Shown here in pieces: positions 1 through 10,285 of a stretch of 64,000 nt of DNA; within the stretch, counting starts at the first letter, position 1; each line of letters opens with the position of its first letter. Position numbers and translations under genes: made by a program. Under the pieces are notes generated by a model, which did not search any database, had not been told where the DNA came from, and worked only from the letters and a program-made list of their open reading frames with translations. Source of the stretch: Pseudomonas cedrina subsp. cedrina. GTDB taxonomy: Bacteria; Pseudomonadota; Gammaproteobacteria; Pseudomonadales; Pseudomonadaceae. The stretch covers positions 124,001 to 188,000 of the forward strand of contig NZ_MNPW01000007.1 in assembly GCF_001983175.1 (NCBI RefSeq), given 5' to 3'.

Positions 1-1934
1 AACAGGCGCCCGCCCGGCACCGGCGGTACCTCCTTGCGCAGCCGCTCGATCACCGCCTGGGCGGAAATCCTGCGCTCGCTGATCGGCTTGAGGCGCACCA
101 GCATCACCGCGTTGTTGGTGCCGTTGTTGCCACCGATAAAGCCGGCCACGCTGAGCACCGCCGGGTCCTTGAGCACCGCCTTGCGGAAGGTCTCCATCTT
201 CGGCTGCATCACGCCGAACGACAGCCCGTCGTCACCGCGCACGAAACCGATCAACTGGCCGGTGTCCTGCTGCGGCATGAAGGTTTTCGGCACCACCACA
301 TACAACGCCACGTTGACCCCGATGGTCAGGAACAGGCTGAGCAGGGTCAGGCGACGATGGCGCAGCACCCAGTCCAGGCTGGTGGCGTAGCCGGCGACCA
401 TGCGGTCGTTGACCTTCTGGCTCCAGCGCTGCAAACCGGTCATCCGGTCTTTTACATGGGGCTTGAGCCAACGGGCGCAGAGCATCGGCGTCAGGGTCAG
501 CGAGACAATCAGCGACACAATGATCGCCGCCGACAGGGTGATGGAAAACTCGCGGAACAGGTTGGTGACGATCCCGCCCATGAACAGGATCGACAGGAAC
601 ACCGCCACCAGCGACACGTTCATCGACAGCAAGGTAAAACCGACTTCCTGGGCGCCCAGGTACGCCGCTTTCATCGGCGGCACGCCTTCGTCGATATGCC
701 GCGAGATGTTCTCCAGCACCACGATGGCATCGTCCACCACCAGACCGGTGGCCAGGATCAACGCCATCAGCGAAAAATTGTTCAGCGAGAACCCGTACAG
801 GTACATCACCGCAAAGGTGCCCACCAGCGACACCGGCACGGCCAGGGTCGGGATCAGCGAAGCGCGGAAATTGCCCAGGAACAGGTACACCACCAGGATC
901 ACCAGCCCGACGGCGATCAGCAAGGTCATCTCGGCTTCGTGCAACGTGGCGGTGATCACCGGCGAGCGGTCCATGGCCAGGCTCAGCTTGACGCTGGACG
1001 GCAGCACCGCCTGCAACGCCGGCAACTGTGCCTTGATCTGCCGCACGGTCTCGATGATGTTGGCGCCGGACTGACGGTTGATCACCAGCAGCACCGCTGG
1101 TTCGTTGTTGAAAAAGCCACTGTTGTAGCGGTCTTCCACACCGTCGCTGATTTTCGCCACATCCTTCAGACGCAAGGCGGCGCCGTTCTGGTAGCGGATC
1201 AACAACGGCTCGTAGTCCTTGGCCTTCTCCAACTGGTCGTTGGCCTGGATCTGCCAGTTGCGCTGGCTGTCTTCCAGGGAGCCCTTGGGCCGGCGCTGGT
1301 TGGCGTTGGCGATGGTGTTGCGCACGTCGTCGAGGGCCACGCCGTACTGGTCGAGGGCCTTGGGTTCCAGCTCGATACGCACCGCCGGCAACGAACTGCC
1401 GCCGATCTGCACTTCGCCGACGCCCGGCACCTGGGACAGGCTTTGCGAGAGGATGGTCGAGGCCAGGTCGTACAGCTGGCCCTTCTGTAGCACGTCCGAG
1501 GTCAACGACAGCACCATGATCGGCGCCTGGGACGGGTTGATCTTCTTGTAGGTGGGCATGCTGCGCATGCCGCTGGGCAGCAGGTTGCGCGAGGCATTGA
1601 TGGCCGCCTGCACTTCCCGCGCCGCGCCGTTGATATCACGATCGGAGTCAAACGCCAGGATCACCCGGGTGGAGCCCTGGCTCGACGAACTGCTCATGGT
1701 GGTGATGCCGGCAATCGCGCCGAACGAGCGCTCCAGCGGCGTCGCCACGGTGGACGCCATCACCTCGGGGCTGGCGCCGGGCAGGCTGGCCGACACCACG
1801 ATCACCGGGAAATCGATCTGCGGCAATGGCGACACCGGCAGCAGGTTGAAGCTGACGCCGCCCAGCAGCATGATCGCCAGGCTCAGCAGCATGGTCGCTA
1901 CCGGGCGCCGAATGAAAGGTCCGGACAGGTTCAT
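1..1934 (-). CDS. muxC: RND efflux transporter MuxC/MdtC, 3' end cut off
   Basis: Inner-membrane proton-driven RND pump subunit, the second of two tandem RND proteins typical of MdtABC/MuxABC multidrug systems. About 644 residues are visible; the C-terminal part lies beyond the left edge. The start is ATG at 1934, giving [20 protein letters not shown], the standard RND N-terminal cytoplasmic and first membrane segment. The first periplasmic loop follows, then the TM2-TM6 block with the conserved [17 protein letters not shown] motif (the RND TM4 aspartate pair). Its ATG overlaps the muxB stop codon by 4 nt (ATGA), so it is translationally coupled. An opmB-type outer-membrane gene would be expected further downstream, outside the window. 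Family assignment is firm; the Mux name rests on gene order and genus. Confidence 0.93.
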   Translation of the reverse strand, partial: MNLSGPFIRRPVATMLLSLAIMLLGGVSFNLLPVSPLPQIDFPVIVVSASLPGASPEVMASTVATPLERSFGAIAGITTMSSSSSQGSTRVILAFDSDRDINGAAREVQAAINASRNLLPSGMRSMPTYKKINPSQAPIMVLSLTSDVLQKGQLYDLASTILSQSLSQVPGVGEVQIGGSSLPAVRIELEPKALDQYGVALDDVRNTIANANQRRPKGSLEDSQRNWQIQANDQLEKAKDYEPLLIRYQNGAALRLKDVAKISDGVEDRYNSGFFNNEPAVLLVINRQSGANIIETVRQIKAQLPALQAVLPSSVKLSLAMDRSPVITATLHEAEMTLLIAVGLVILVVYLFLGNFRASLIPTLAVPVSLVGTFAVMYLYGFSLNNFSLMALILATGLVVDDAIVVLENISRHIDEGVPPMKAAYLGAQEVGFTLLSMNVSLVAVFLSILFMGGIVTNLFREFSITLSAAIIVSLIVSLTLTPMLCARWLKPHVKDRMTGLQRWSQKVNDRMVAGYATSLDWVLRHRRLTLLSLFLTIGVNVALYVVVPKTFMPQQDTGQLIGFVRGDDGLSFGVMQPKMETFRKAVLKDPAVLSVAGFIGGNNGTNNAVMLVRLKPISERRISAQAVIERLRKEVPPVPGGRL

Positions 1935-4900
1935 GGCTCAACCGGCTCCAGGCTTTGCGGCTCTTTGCGCCAGCGTCGGCCGAGGCGGTCGAAGTACAGG
2001 TAGATCACCGGGGTGGTGAACAGCGTCAGTACCTGGCTCACCAGCAAACCGCCGACCATCACCAGGCCCAACGGTTGGCGCAACTCCGCACCGGAGCCGG
2101 TGGCCAACATCAGCGGCACCGCGCCGAACAGCGCCGCCAGGGTGGTCATCAGGATCGGCCGGAAGCGCAGCAGCGCCGCCTGGTAGATCGCGGTCTGCGG
2201 GTCGAGCCCCTGGTTGCGTTCGGCGTCGAGGGCGAAGTCGATCATCATGATCGCGTTCTTCTTGACGATCCCGATCAGCAAGATAATGCCGATGATCGCG
2301 ATCATGCCCAAGTCATTGCCGCTGAGCAGCAACGCCAGCAACGCCCCCACCGCCGCCGACGGCAAGGTCGAGAGAATGGTGATCGGGTGGATATAGCTCT
2401 CGTAGAGCACGCCGAGCACGATGTACATGGTGACCACCGCCGCCAAAATCAGCAGCAAGGTGCTCGACAGCGAAGCTTCGAACGCCTGGGCCGCGCCCTG
2501 GAACTGGGTTTGCACGCCCACCGGCATGCCGATGTCCTTCTGGGTCTGGTTGATCAGTTCCACGCCTTTGCCCAGGGCAACGCCTGGCGCCAGGTTGAAC
2601 GACATCATCACCGCCGGGAACTGGCCGATATGCGCGATCGCCAACTGGGCCTGGCGCTGTTCCACCTTGGCCAGGCTGGACAGGCGCACCTGGCCGCCGT
2701 CGGTGGTCTTCACATGGATCTGGTTCAATGCATCCGGGCCGAGGGTTTCGCCGGACTGGGCCTGCAATACAACGCGGTACTGGCTGGCCTGGGTGTAGAT
2801 GGTGGAAATCTGCCGCTGGCCGAAAGCATCGTAAAGCGCGTCGGTAATCGTTGAAACGCTGACTCCCAGGCGCGAAGCCGCGTCGCGGTCGATCACCAGG
2901 TACACCTGCAGGCCCTTGTCCTGCAGGTCGCTGGCAACGTCGGTGAGCTCGGGCAACTGGCTCAACGCGTGGACCAGTTTTTCGCTCCACAGCGCCAGCA
3001 ACTCGGCGTCCGGCGAAGACATGCTGAACTGGTACTGGGTACGGCTCACGCGGTCTTCAATGGTCAGGTCCTGCACCGGCTGCATGAACAGGCGGATGCC
3101 CACCAGCTTGTCGATTTCCGGTTGCAGGCGGGTGATCACCTGGGCGGCGCTCAAGTCGCGCTGGCCGTGGGGCTTGAGGTTGATCAGCAAGCGGCCGCTG
3201 TTGAGGGTGGCGTTATCGCCGTCCACGCCAATATACGAAGACAGGCTTTGCACCGCCGGGTCCGCCAGGATGATCTTGGCCAGTGCCTGCTGGCGCTGGC
3301 TCATGGCAGCGAATGAAATCGACTGCGGCGCTTCGGAAATGCCCTGGATCACGCCAGTGTCCTGCACCGGGAAAAAGCCCTTGGGCACCACGAGGTACAG
3401 CACCACGGTCAGGCCCAAGGTGGCGATGGCCACCAGCAACGTGAGCGGCTGGTGCCTGAGCACCCACTGCAACAGGCTACCGTAGCGCGCGATCAGCCAG
3501 TCGATCCAGGCGCCGCTGGCCTTGTAGAAGCGGCTTTGGTCCTCCTCCTTGGGTTCACGCTTGAGCAGCCGCGCGCACATCATCGGCGTCAGCGTCAGTG
3601 ACACCACCAGGGAAATCAGGATCGCCACCGCCAGGGTGATCGCAAATTCACGGAACAGCCGCCCCACCACGTCTGCCATGAACAGCAGCGGGATCAACAC
3701 GGCGATCAGCGACAGGGTCAGGGAAATCAGGGTGAAACCGATCTGCTTGGCGCCCTTGAGCGCGGCGGCCATTGGCGTTTCGCCTTCCTCGATATAGCGC
3801 GAAATGTTTTCCAGCATCACGATGGCATCGTCCACCACAAACCCGGTAGCGATGGTCAGGGCCATCAGCGTCAGGTTGTTGATGGAGAACCCTGCCAGGT
3901 ACATCACGCCAAAGGTGCCCACCAGCGACAGCGGCACGGCGATGGACGGAATGATCGTGGCGCTGAAACGGCGCAGGAACAGAAACGTCACCATCACCAC
4001 CAGGGCAATGGCGATCAGCAACTCGTGCTGCACGTCGGTGACCGAGGCGCGGATGGTCTGGGTGCGGTCGGTGAGCACGGTCACGTCGAGGCCGGCCGGC
4101 AGGTTGTCGGTGATGCTCGGCAGCAGCGCCTTGATGCGGTCGACCACCTCGATCACGTTGGCCCCTGGCTGGCGCTGGATGTTCAGCAGCACGGCCTGGT
4201 TGTCATTGGCCCAGGCGGCGAGGCGCTCGTTCTCGGCGCCGTCGACGATCTGCGCCACGTCCTTGAGGCGCAGCGGCGCGCCGTTGTTATAGGCCAGAAT
4301 CAGCTCGGCGTATTGCGCGGGCGAGACCAACTGATCGTTGGCGTCGAGCATCGACACCCGCGTGGGGCCGTCGAAGTTGCCCTTGGGCTGGTTGACGTTG
4401 GACGCGGCGATCAGGGTGCGCACATCCGACAAGTTCAGCCCGTTGGCCGCCAGGGCTTCGGGGTTGACCTTGATGCGCACGGCCTGGCGCTGGCCACCGG
4501 CGATGCTGACCATGCCGACGCCGCTGATCTGCGCGATTTTCTGCGCCATGCGCGTGTCGACCAGGTCATTGAGCTTGGGCAGCAGCATGGTCTTGGAGGT
4601 GATGGCCAGGGTCAGCACCGGGGTGTCCGCCGGGTTGACCTTGTTGTACACCGGCGGCGCCGGTAAATCCTTGGGCAGCAGGTTGGTGGCAGCGTTGATC
4701 GCGGCCTGCACCTGTTGCTCGGCAACGTCCATATTGATGTCGAGGTTGAAGCGCAGGGTCAGTACCGACGCACCGCCGGAACTGGTGGACGCCATTTGTG
4801 TAAGGCCGGGCATTTGCCCGAACTGGCGCTCGAGCGGCGCGGTGACTGCGCTGGTCATCACGTCCGGGCTGGCGCCGGGGTACAGGGTCATCACCCGGAT

Positions 4901-5032
4901 CGTCGGGTAATCCACCTGGGGCAAGGCCGATACCGGCAACAGGCGGTACGAAATGATGCCGGCCAAGACAATGGCCAGCATGCTCAGCGTGGTGGCGACC
5001 GGGCGAAGAATGAACAGACGCGACAGGTTCAT
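1931..5032 (-). CDS. muxB: RND efflux transporter MuxB/MdtB
   Basis: Full-length RND transporter, 1033 residues, the usual family length. It begins [20 protein letters not shown], and the TM4 motif [20 protein letters not shown] carries the proton-relay aspartates. Two large periplasmic loops and a typical C-terminal membrane block ([20 protein letters not shown] region) are present. In E. coli MdtB and MdtC form a heterotrimer; the tandem, overlapping arrangement with muxC implies the same here. The start overlaps the 3' end of muxA by 4 nt, so muxA-muxB-muxC form a tight operon. The likely role is export of multiple drugs or secondary metabolites; the substrates cannot be read from sequence. 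Confidence 0.95.
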   Translation of the reverse strand: MNLSRLFILRPVATTLSMLAIVLAGIISYRLLPVSALPQVDYPTIRVMTLYPGASPDVMTSAVTAPLERQFGQMPGLTQMASTSSGGASVLTLRFNLDINMDVAEQQVQAAINAATNLLPKDLPAPPVYNKVNPADTPVLTLAITSKTMLLPKLNDLVDTRMAQKIAQISGVGMVSIAGGQRQAVRIKVNPEALAANGLNLSDVRTLIAASNVNQPKGNFDGPTRVSMLDANDQLVSPAQYAELILAYNNGAPLRLKDVAQIVDGAENERLAAWANDNQAVLLNIQRQPGANVIEVVDRIKALLPSITDNLPAGLDVTVLTDRTQTIRASVTDVQHELLIAIALVVMVTFLFLRRFSATIIPSIAVPLSLVGTFGVMYLAGFSINNLTLMALTIATGFVVDDAIVMLENISRYIEEGETPMAAALKGAKQIGFTLISLTLSLIAVLIPLLFMADVVGRLFREFAITLAVAILISLVVSLTLTPMMCARLLKREPKEEDQSRFYKASGAWIDWLIARYGSLLQWVLRHQPLTLLVAIATLGLTVVLYLVVPKGFFPVQDTGVIQGISEAPQSISFAAMSQRQQALAKIILADPAVQSLSSYIGVDGDNATLNSGRLLINLKPHGQRDLSAAQVITRLQPEIDKLVGIRLFMQPVQDLTIEDRVSRTQYQFSMSSPDAELLALWSEKLVHALSQLPELTDVASDLQDKGLQVYLVIDRDAASRLGVSVSTITDALYDAFGQRQISTIYTQASQYRVVLQAQSGETLGPDALNQIHVKTTDGGQVRLSSLAKVEQRQAQLAIAHIGQFPAVMMSFNLAPGVALGKGVELINQTQKDIGMPVGVQTQFQGAAQAFEASLSSTLLLILAAVVTMYIVLGVLYESYIHPITILSTLPSAAVGALLALLLSGNDLGMIAIIGIILLIGIVKKNAIMMIDFALDAERNQGLDPQTAIYQAALLRFRPILMTTLAALFGAVPLMLATGSGAELRQPLGLVMVGGLLVSQVLTLFTTPVIYLYFDRLGRRWRKEPQSLEPVEP

Positions 5033-6327
5033 GAACCGACCTTTTGCGCCTTGCCGGCGGTGGTGCCGGTCTCCCCTTTCGCGGCGGGCTTGCCTTGCAG
5101 GTGTTCGGTCGGCGTGGTCGGTACTTCGCTGCTGTCATTGACCACTTCGATCTCGCTGCCGTCCTTCAACCGGTCGGTGCCTTCCAGCACGACGCGGTCG
5201 CCGGCCTTCAGGCCCTCTTTGATCACGGTGTTCTCGCCGTCGGTGTCACCGACCACCAGTGGCTGCACCTTGACCTTGTTGTCACCGTCAAGCACGTAGA
5301 CAAAGGTACCGGCGTTGCCGAACTGGATCGCCGCCGAAGGCGCCAGCACCACGTTGTGCAGCGTATCGGCGAGCAGGTGCACATTGACGAACTGGTTGGG
5401 GAACAGTGCCTGGTCCTTGTTATCGAAGCGCGCCTTGAATTTGAGGGTGCCGGTGGTCACGTCGATCTGGTTGTCCAGGCTTTGCAACACGCCGGTGGCT
5501 TGCACTTTCACGTCGCCGCGGTCCCAGGCTTCCACGGGCAGCTTGTTACCGGCGCGGTAGCGGGCCAGCACGGTTTCCAGGGTGTTTTCCGGCAGGGTGA
5601 AAACCACGCTGATCGGCTGGGTCTGGGTGATCACGGCGAGGAACGTGGTGTCGTTGGCCGCCACCAGGTTGCCGACATCGACCTGACGCAGGCCGACGCG
5701 GCCACTGATCGGCGCGCGTATCCTGGTGAATTCCAGGTTGAGCTTGGCATCGTCCACCGCGCCCTGATTGGTCTTGACCGTGCCCTGGTATTGCAAGACC
5801 AGCGCTTCGGCGGTGTCCAGGGTCTGCTTGGCGATGCTGTCCTGGGCGTACAGGTCGCGATAGCGCTGCACGTCGACCTGGGCGTTTTTCAACTGGGCCT
5901 GGTTCTGCATCAGCGTGCCCTGGGCCTGGAGCAAGGCGTTCTGGTAGCTGCGCGGGTCGATCTCAGCCAGCAGGTCGCCAGCCTTGACCATCTGCCCTTC
6001 TTCAAAGGCGATCTTCACCAGTTCGCCGCCCACCCGGCTGCGCACATTGATGGTGTTCAGTGCAGTGACCGTGCCCAATGCCTTGTAGTACACCGGGAAC
6101 TCGCCCAGTACCGCAGGCGCCACGCGCACGGGCACCGGGCCGGTGGCGCCGCCAAAACCGGGGCGCGCCATGCCAGTCTTGCTCGCATGGCCGGCCGGCG
6201 CGTCTTTGTGGGCGGCACCGCTGGGCCAGAATTTCCAGCACAGGCCGGCGATGACCAGCAGCACGAGCAGGCCGAACAACCAGCGGCGGGAGTGGCGGGG
6301 GGAGGATTGCATGGAGTGATCAACCAT
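5029..6327 (-). CDS. muxA: RND periplasmic adaptor MuxA/MdtA
   Basis: Membrane fusion protein linking the MuxBC pump to an outer-membrane channel. It is 432 residues from ATG 6327; an internal ATG five codons on (6312) is an equally reasonable start. One N-terminal membrane anchor ([20 protein letters not shown]) follows a short basic stretch; there is no lipobox, unlike MexA-type adaptors. Then come the barrel-sandwich lipoyl half ([20 protein letters not shown]), an alpha-helical hairpin rich in Q and L, the second lipoyl half ([19 protein letters not shown]) and beta-barrel/membrane-proximal domains. The C-terminal tail of about 40 residues is low-complexity (S, T, G, K, A). First gene of the mux operon; the 230 bp upstream separate it from tpx. 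Confidence 0.94.
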   Translation of the reverse strand: MVDHSMQSSPRHSRRWLFGLLVLLVIAGLCWKFWPSGAAHKDAPAGHASKTGMARPGFGGATGPVPVRVAPAVLGEFPVYYKALGTVTALNTINVRSRVGGELVKIAFEEGQMVKAGDLLAEIDPRSYQNALLQAQGTLMQNQAQLKNAQVDVQRYRDLYAQDSIAKQTLDTAEALVLQYQGTVKTNQGAVDDAKLNLEFTRIRAPISGRVGLRQVDVGNLVAANDTTFLAVITQTQPISVVFTLPENTLETVLARYRAGNKLPVEAWDRGDVKVQATGVLQSLDNQIDVTTGTLKFKARFDNKDQALFPNQFVNVHLLADTLHNVVLAPSAAIQFGNAGTFVYVLDGDNKVKVQPLVVGDTDGENTVIKEGLKAGDRVVLEGTDRLKDGSEIEVVNDSSEVPTTPTEHLQGKPAAKGETGTTAGKAQKVGS

Positions 6328-6476
6328 TGGGCGCGAGCGCTTCTACTTTGGGAGGCTGAAAGATAAGCACTGGGGCGCATTAAGAAAAGCGCCTTTACCG
6401 GCTATTTACCTTGGGCTTACAACTTTTAACGGATGAGCTTAGTCCATCGCCTATTTCGCTAAGCGCCTGAAGCACA

Positions 6477-6506
6477 AATGAAAACGGCCTGGACTAGGCC
6501 AGGCCG
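6477..6506 (-). terminator. Intrinsic terminator of tpx
   Basis: Perfect 8-bp stem CGGCCTGG/CCAGGCCG (6485-6492 with 6499-6506) and a 6-nt loop. On the minus strand it is followed by a T-rich stretch (TTTTCATTT). It lies about 50 nt downstream of the tpx stop. Confidence 0.85.
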
Positions 6507-6558
6507 CAATCATGCATCAAGCGTGTTACCGCACAACCGCAGTAACGTACCGAAACAG

Positions 6559-7059
6559 TTACTTCAGAACAGACAGGGCGGCTTCGTAGTTTGGCTCCTG
6601 GCCGATTTCACTGACCAATTCGCTGTGCAGCACCTTGCCATTTTCGTCCAGCACCACGACAGCACGCGCCGTCAGGCCTTGCAGCGGGCCATCCGCGATG
6701 GAAACGCCGTAGTCGACCGCGAAGTCGGCGTTGCGGAAGTCCGACAGGTTCTTCACGTTGTCCAGCCCTTCGGAGCCACAGAAACGTGCCTGGGCGAACG
6801 GCAGGTCGGAGGAGATGCACAGCACCACGGTGTTTTCCACATCGTTGGCCTGGGCATTGAACTTGCGTACCGAAGTGGCGCAGGTCGGCGTGTCGACGCT
6901 TGGGAAGATATTCAGCACTTTGCGCTTGCCGGCGAAAGTGGCGAGGGTCGCGTTCGACAGATCGCCGGCGGTCAGGGTGAAGTCAGCAGCCTGGGCGCCG
7001 ACTTGCGGCAATTGGCCTTCAACCTGGACCGGGTTGCCTTTGAGGGTGACTTGAGCCAT
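6559..7059 (-). CDS. tpx: Thiol peroxidase Tpx
   Basis: Atypical 2-Cys peroxiredoxin that reduces lipid and other hydroperoxides using thioredoxin, in periplasm or cytoplasm. 166 residues, the normal Tpx length. The active-site segment [16 protein letters not shown] places the peroxidatic cysteine at C60, and the resolving cysteine is C94 (ARFCGSEG), matching E. coli C61/C95. The ATG at 7059 has an AAGGA ribosome-binding site about 10 nt upstream; in-frame sequence further upstream is not conserved in character. Monocistronic, with its own terminator. Confidence 0.96.
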   Translation of the reverse strand: MAQVTLKGNPVQVEGQLPQVGAQAADFTLTAGDLSNATLATFAGKRKVLNIFPSVDTPTCATSVRKFNAQANDVENTVVLCISSDLPFAQARFCGSEGLDNVKNLSDFRNADFAVDYGVSIADGPLQGLTARAVVVLDENGKVLHSELVSEIGQEPNYEAALSVLK

Positions 7060-7187
7060 GAACAGAATCCTTATGCTGGGTTTATTGAAACGAATTCGAG
7101 AGGCCGAAGTTAACCACAAAGCGCGACGGGCAACTATGCGCAGGTGCATTCTTTTGCCGCGCGCGCCCCCTGGAGGCGCATGCAGGC

Positions 7188-7595
7188 CTAAATGATGAAT
7201 AGTTCTTTCACCTGAATGCGTTTGTCAACATCAGGCATGTCAAAGATGAAAGTTACAATGACAGAAATCTTCGTGGAAGCCCCAATCAAGAAATTGCCCT
7301 CAGTGAGCCACGGGCGCCATTGCCCGTCTTGGTACATGTTATCGGGCGAATTCACCTTCCAACTGCCGGTGACATTCCCGTATACCTCCACGTTTATATT
7401 CGCTTTCTTTCGCTTGATGTCGCCGGTGATCATGTATTGATCAGTCTGGAATCTAAATTTATCCAGCTTCAACCAGCGGACCTCCAGGGTACCTATGTAT
7501 CTTTCGCTGTACTTGCCAACCAATCTAGCGCGTTGCCAGTTCAGAGAATCCTCAGACTTGATTGCCGGTTTGCCATTGGGTTGTTTTGCTTTCAT
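7188..7595 (-). CDS. Hypothetical protein of lower GC content
   Basis: 135-residue protein that I do not recognise. The ATG at 7595 is preceded by GGAG nine nt upstream; an in-frame GTG at 7610 is the alternative. No signal peptide or membrane span. The N-terminus is polar and basic ([20 protein letters not shown]). The rest alternates short hydrophobic and charged stretches ([36 protein letters not shown]), suggesting beta-strands and a compact, perhaps sandwich-like fold. Codon use is visibly more AT-rich (AAA, ATT, AAT) than its neighbours, which suggests acquisition from outside. It stands alone between tpx and a glycosyltransferase gene on the other strand. Function unknown. Confidence 0.6.
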   Translation of the reverse strand: MKAKQPNGKPAIKSEDSLNWQRARLVGKYSERYIGTLEVRWLKLDKFRFQTDQYMITGDIKRKKANINVEVYGNVTGSWKVNSPDNMYQDGQWRPWLTEGNFLIGASTKISVIVTFIFDMPDVDKRIQVKELFII

Positions 7596-7816
7596 TTCAG
7601 ATATCTCCACAGTTGGCCTTGGTGAACCTTGAACTCAGGGTGCGTCCTCAAGCTATCACCACTCGACAATCTCGTTCACTGTCACAAATGACAGTCTTAA
7701 AGATGAATTTCGCCTCAGAGCGACCGGGCTAATCGCCGTCTGTTCGATCGCTGGCTCAAGCGGGATATGTGGTTTAATCCCCGATTTTTCGCTCACCTTT
7801 CCGAGGGTCCGCTGCC

Positions 7817-9109
7817 TTGACGACTCAACCCGCCACCAAAGTCCTGATCATTGGTTATGTCTGGCCGGAGCCGCGCTCTTCAGCCGCGGGCGGTCACATG
7901 ATGCAGATTCTGGAGAGTTTTCTTACACAAGGTTGGGACATCACCTTCAGCAGCCCGGCGACCATCGGCGAGCACAAGGCCGATCTGCCTGCGCTGGGCA
8001 TCACCGAATGCGCCATCGAGCTCAATAACAGCAGTTTCGATGCTTTTATCCGCGAACTGGCCCCGGACATCGTGCTGTTCGACCGCTTCATGATGGAGGA
8101 ACAGTTCGGCTGGCGCGTAGAGAAATGCTGCCCCAACGCCCTGCGCGTGTTGGAAACTTCCGACCTGCAAAGCCTGCGCGACGCCCGTCATCAACGCCTC
8201 AAGGATCACCTGAAGGCGCACCCCGACAGCGACGATTTCACTGCGCTGTTTTCCCCGGCGCTGCCCGCAGAATTCAAGCTGATGGCCGACACCGACCTGG
8301 CCAAGCGCGAAATCGCGGCGATTTACCGTTGCGATATCAGCCTGATGATCTCCGACGTGGAAATTCGCTTGCTCACCGAGCAGTTCAAGGTGCCCGCCGC
8401 CCTGCTCCACTGGTGCCCGCTGATGTTGCAGCCGCCGGCCGAGGCGTTCGCGCCGTTTGAAGACCGCGCGCACTTCCTCAGCATCGGCAACTTTCGCCAC
8501 GCGCCCAACTGGGATGCGGTGCTCTGGATGAAAAACAGCCTGTGGCCGTTGATTCGCCAGCAACTGCCGGGGGCCCAGTTGCACATTTATGGCGCCTACA
8601 CCCCGCCCAAGGCCACCGCGTTGCATAACCCGGCCCAGGGTTTTCATGTGATGAACTGGGCCGAAGATGCGTTGCAGGTGATGACCGCCGCGCGTATCTG
8701 CCTGGCGCCCCTGCGTTTCGGCGCAGGCATCAAGGGCAAGCTGGCGGATGCGATGCTCTGTGGCACGCCGAATATCACCACGCCGATCGGCGCCGAAGCC
8801 ATGGGCGATGAGCAACCGTGGCCAGGCATGATCGAACACAGCGCACCGGCCCTGGCCGCCGCCGCCGTGGCGCTTTATCAGGACCGCGAGCGCTGGACCG
8901 AGGCCCAGGAAAACGGGCGTCAACTGTTGACCCGCCGCTATGACCGGAATATCCATGGCCCCGCGCTGGTAGCCTGCCTGGAACAGTGCCGCAGCAATCT
9001 CAACGCCCATCGCCGCGACAATTTCACCGGCAGCATGCTGCGCCACCACGCCCATAAAAGTACGCAGTACATGTCCCAGTGGATCGAGGCGAAAAACCGC
9101 AGCCTATAG
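7817..9109 (+). CDS. Glycosyltransferase, GT4-like
   Basis: 430-residue predicted cytoplasmic glycosyltransferase. The N-terminus VLIIGYVWPEPRSSAAGGHM is the acceptor-domain P-loop-like start seen in group 1 glycosyltransferases. The C-terminal half has the nucleotide-sugar-domain pattern: SIGNFRHAPNWDAVLW, then LHIYGAY, then CLAPLRFGAGIKGKLADAM with the conserved GxxxK and the glutamate-type loop (GTPNITTPIGAEAM). The start codon is TTG at 7817 after GAGGGTCC; no in-frame ATG occurs in a sensible position. It is monocistronic and no sugar-polymer genes sit beside it, so acceptor and donor are unknown. Confidence 0.85.
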   Translation: MTTQPATKVLIIGYVWPEPRSSAAGGHMMQILESFLTQGWDITFSSPATIGEHKADLPALGITECAIELNNSSFDAFIRELAPDIVLFDRFMMEEQFGWRVEKCCPNALRVLETSDLQSLRDARHQRLKDHLKAHPDSDDFTALFSPALPAEFKLMADTDLAKREIAAIYRCDISLMISDVEIRLLTEQFKVPAALLHWCPLMLQPPAEAFAPFEDRAHFLSIGNFRHAPNWDAVLWMKNSLWPLIRQQLPGAQLHIYGAYTPPKATALHNPAQGFHVMNWAEDALQVMTAARICLAPLRFGAGIKGKLADAMLCGTPNITTPIGAEAMGDEQPWPGMIEHSAPALAAAAVALYQDRERWTEAQENGRQLLTRRYDRNIHGPALVACLEQCRSNLNAHRRDNFTGSMLRHHAHKSTQYMSQWIEAKNRSL

Positions 9110-9181
9110 ACACCAACGCTGGCGAGGGCGCGCGCGACGGGGCATTATCCTACGCAGCAACCACAATAAAGCGACGGCAGC

Positions 9182-10087
9182 ATGACCCGAGCAACGCGAA
9201 TCACCGACCCTTCCTACGAGCTGATGGACGATCACAACGGTCTGTCCATCATCTATCGCCAGCACGGTTTCCCCTGCCCGCTGGTGCGCTGGCACTTCCA
9301 CAAGGAATACGAGCTGCACCTGATCGTCGCCAGCTCGGGCAAGGTGTTTATCGGCGACTACATCGGCAACTTCTACCCGGAAAGCCTGTTCCTCACCGGC
9401 CCCAACCTGCCTCACAACTGGATCAGCCAGGTGGAGGAAGACGAAATCGTGCCCAAGCGCGACATGTTGGTGAATTTCACTGATGACCTGCTGGAGAGCG
9501 GCAGTCACATCTTCACCGAACTCAAGACCCTGGCGCCGATGCTGGACCGGGCGCAGTACGGTATCGAGTTTCGCTGCAAACACACGATTGCCCAAGCGAT
9601 GACCTTGATGCAGCGCATCGAGGATGCCCAGGGCATGGCGCGCCTCGGGCACTTCTTTATCCTGCTGGAAGTGCTGAGCGCCTGTGAGGATTATCAGCTG
9701 CTGTCCGGGGTGAACACGCCCCAAGTGGCGGATGAACACAGCATCGACCGCACCAACCGCGCGGTGGACTACATCTTTGCTCACTACGCGCGCGAGCTGC
9801 CGCTGGAAGAAGTGGCGGATTACTTGGGCATGAAACCCACGTATTTTTCGCGGGTGTTCAAGCAGGCCACGGGGCGCACCTTTATCGAGTTCGTCAATCG
9901 GCTGCGGATCAGCAAATCCTGCGAGTTGCTGGCCGATGGCGACAAGGCTGTGACGGATGTGTGCTTTGAGTCAGGGTTCAACAATATTTCCAACTTCAAC
10001 CGACGCTTTCAGCAGCTTAAAGGCATGACCCCTTCCCACTATCGACGGCTGGCGGTGCAGCGGCTGACCGAGCAGAACCTGGCGTAA
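9182..10087 (+). CDS. mtlR: MtlR, AraC-family activator of the mannitol operon
   Basis: 301-residue transcription activator. The N-terminal cupin-like ligand domain (about 1-150, with RWHFHKEYELHLIVASSGKV) is followed by a C-terminal AraC double helix-turn-helix (about 190-295, ELPLEEVADYLGMKPTYFSR and AVTDVCFESGFNNISNFNRR). Size, domain order and position directly upstream of mtlE match MtlR of P. fluorescens, which activates mtlEFGKDYZ in response to mannitol, arabitol or sorbitol. It is transcribed in the same direction as the operon, with about 200 bp between holding the promoter. Confidence 0.93.
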   Translation: MTRATRITDPSYELMDDHNGLSIIYRQHGFPCPLVRWHFHKEYELHLIVASSGKVFIGDYIGNFYPESLFLTGPNLPHNWISQVEEDEIVPKRDMLVNFTDDLLESGSHIFTELKTLAPMLDRAQYGIEFRCKHTIAQAMTLMQRIEDAQGMARLGHFFILLEVLSACEDYQLLSGVNTPQVADEHSIDRTNRAVDYIFAHYARELPLEEVADYLGMKPTYFSRVFKQATGRTFIEFVNRLRISKSCELLADGDKAVTDVCFESGFNNISNFNRRFQQLKGMTPSHYRRLAVQRLTEQNLA

Positions 10088-10130
10088 TGGTGTTCGTACC
10101 ACGCAGAGTCTGGAGCGAACACGCGCCAAA

Positions 10131-10196
10131 AGTGCAAAAAAGTATCAGTCCCAGTGCGCCCAAGGATTTGTCACCGTGGCGTTTGGAGGCTGTAAT
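10131..10196 (+). promoter_or_regulatory. Predicted mtlE promoter with AraC-type direct repeat
   Basis: A sigma-70-like promoter TTGTCA (10168-10173), 17-nt spacer, TGTAAT (10191-10196) is visible. Upstream lie two AGTGC half-sites beginning at 10131 and 10153, 22 bp (about two helical turns) apart; the nearer one is about 10 bp from the -35 box. That is the geometry of class II AraC-family activation. Binding of MtlR here is inference. Confidence 0.5.
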
Positions 10197-10285
10197 CAAC
10201 GCACACTCTTCCTGACTCCCTGTAGGAAGACACAACAACAATAACTGTCCTTTCGTAGCCCCTGGGCGCGGAAATGGAGTGCGCG

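Noticed and set aside
5044..6366. Long plus-strand frame over muxA
   Set aside because: Antisense shadow of a clear RND adaptor gene, with the same His/Gln/Gly-rich composition as other shadows.
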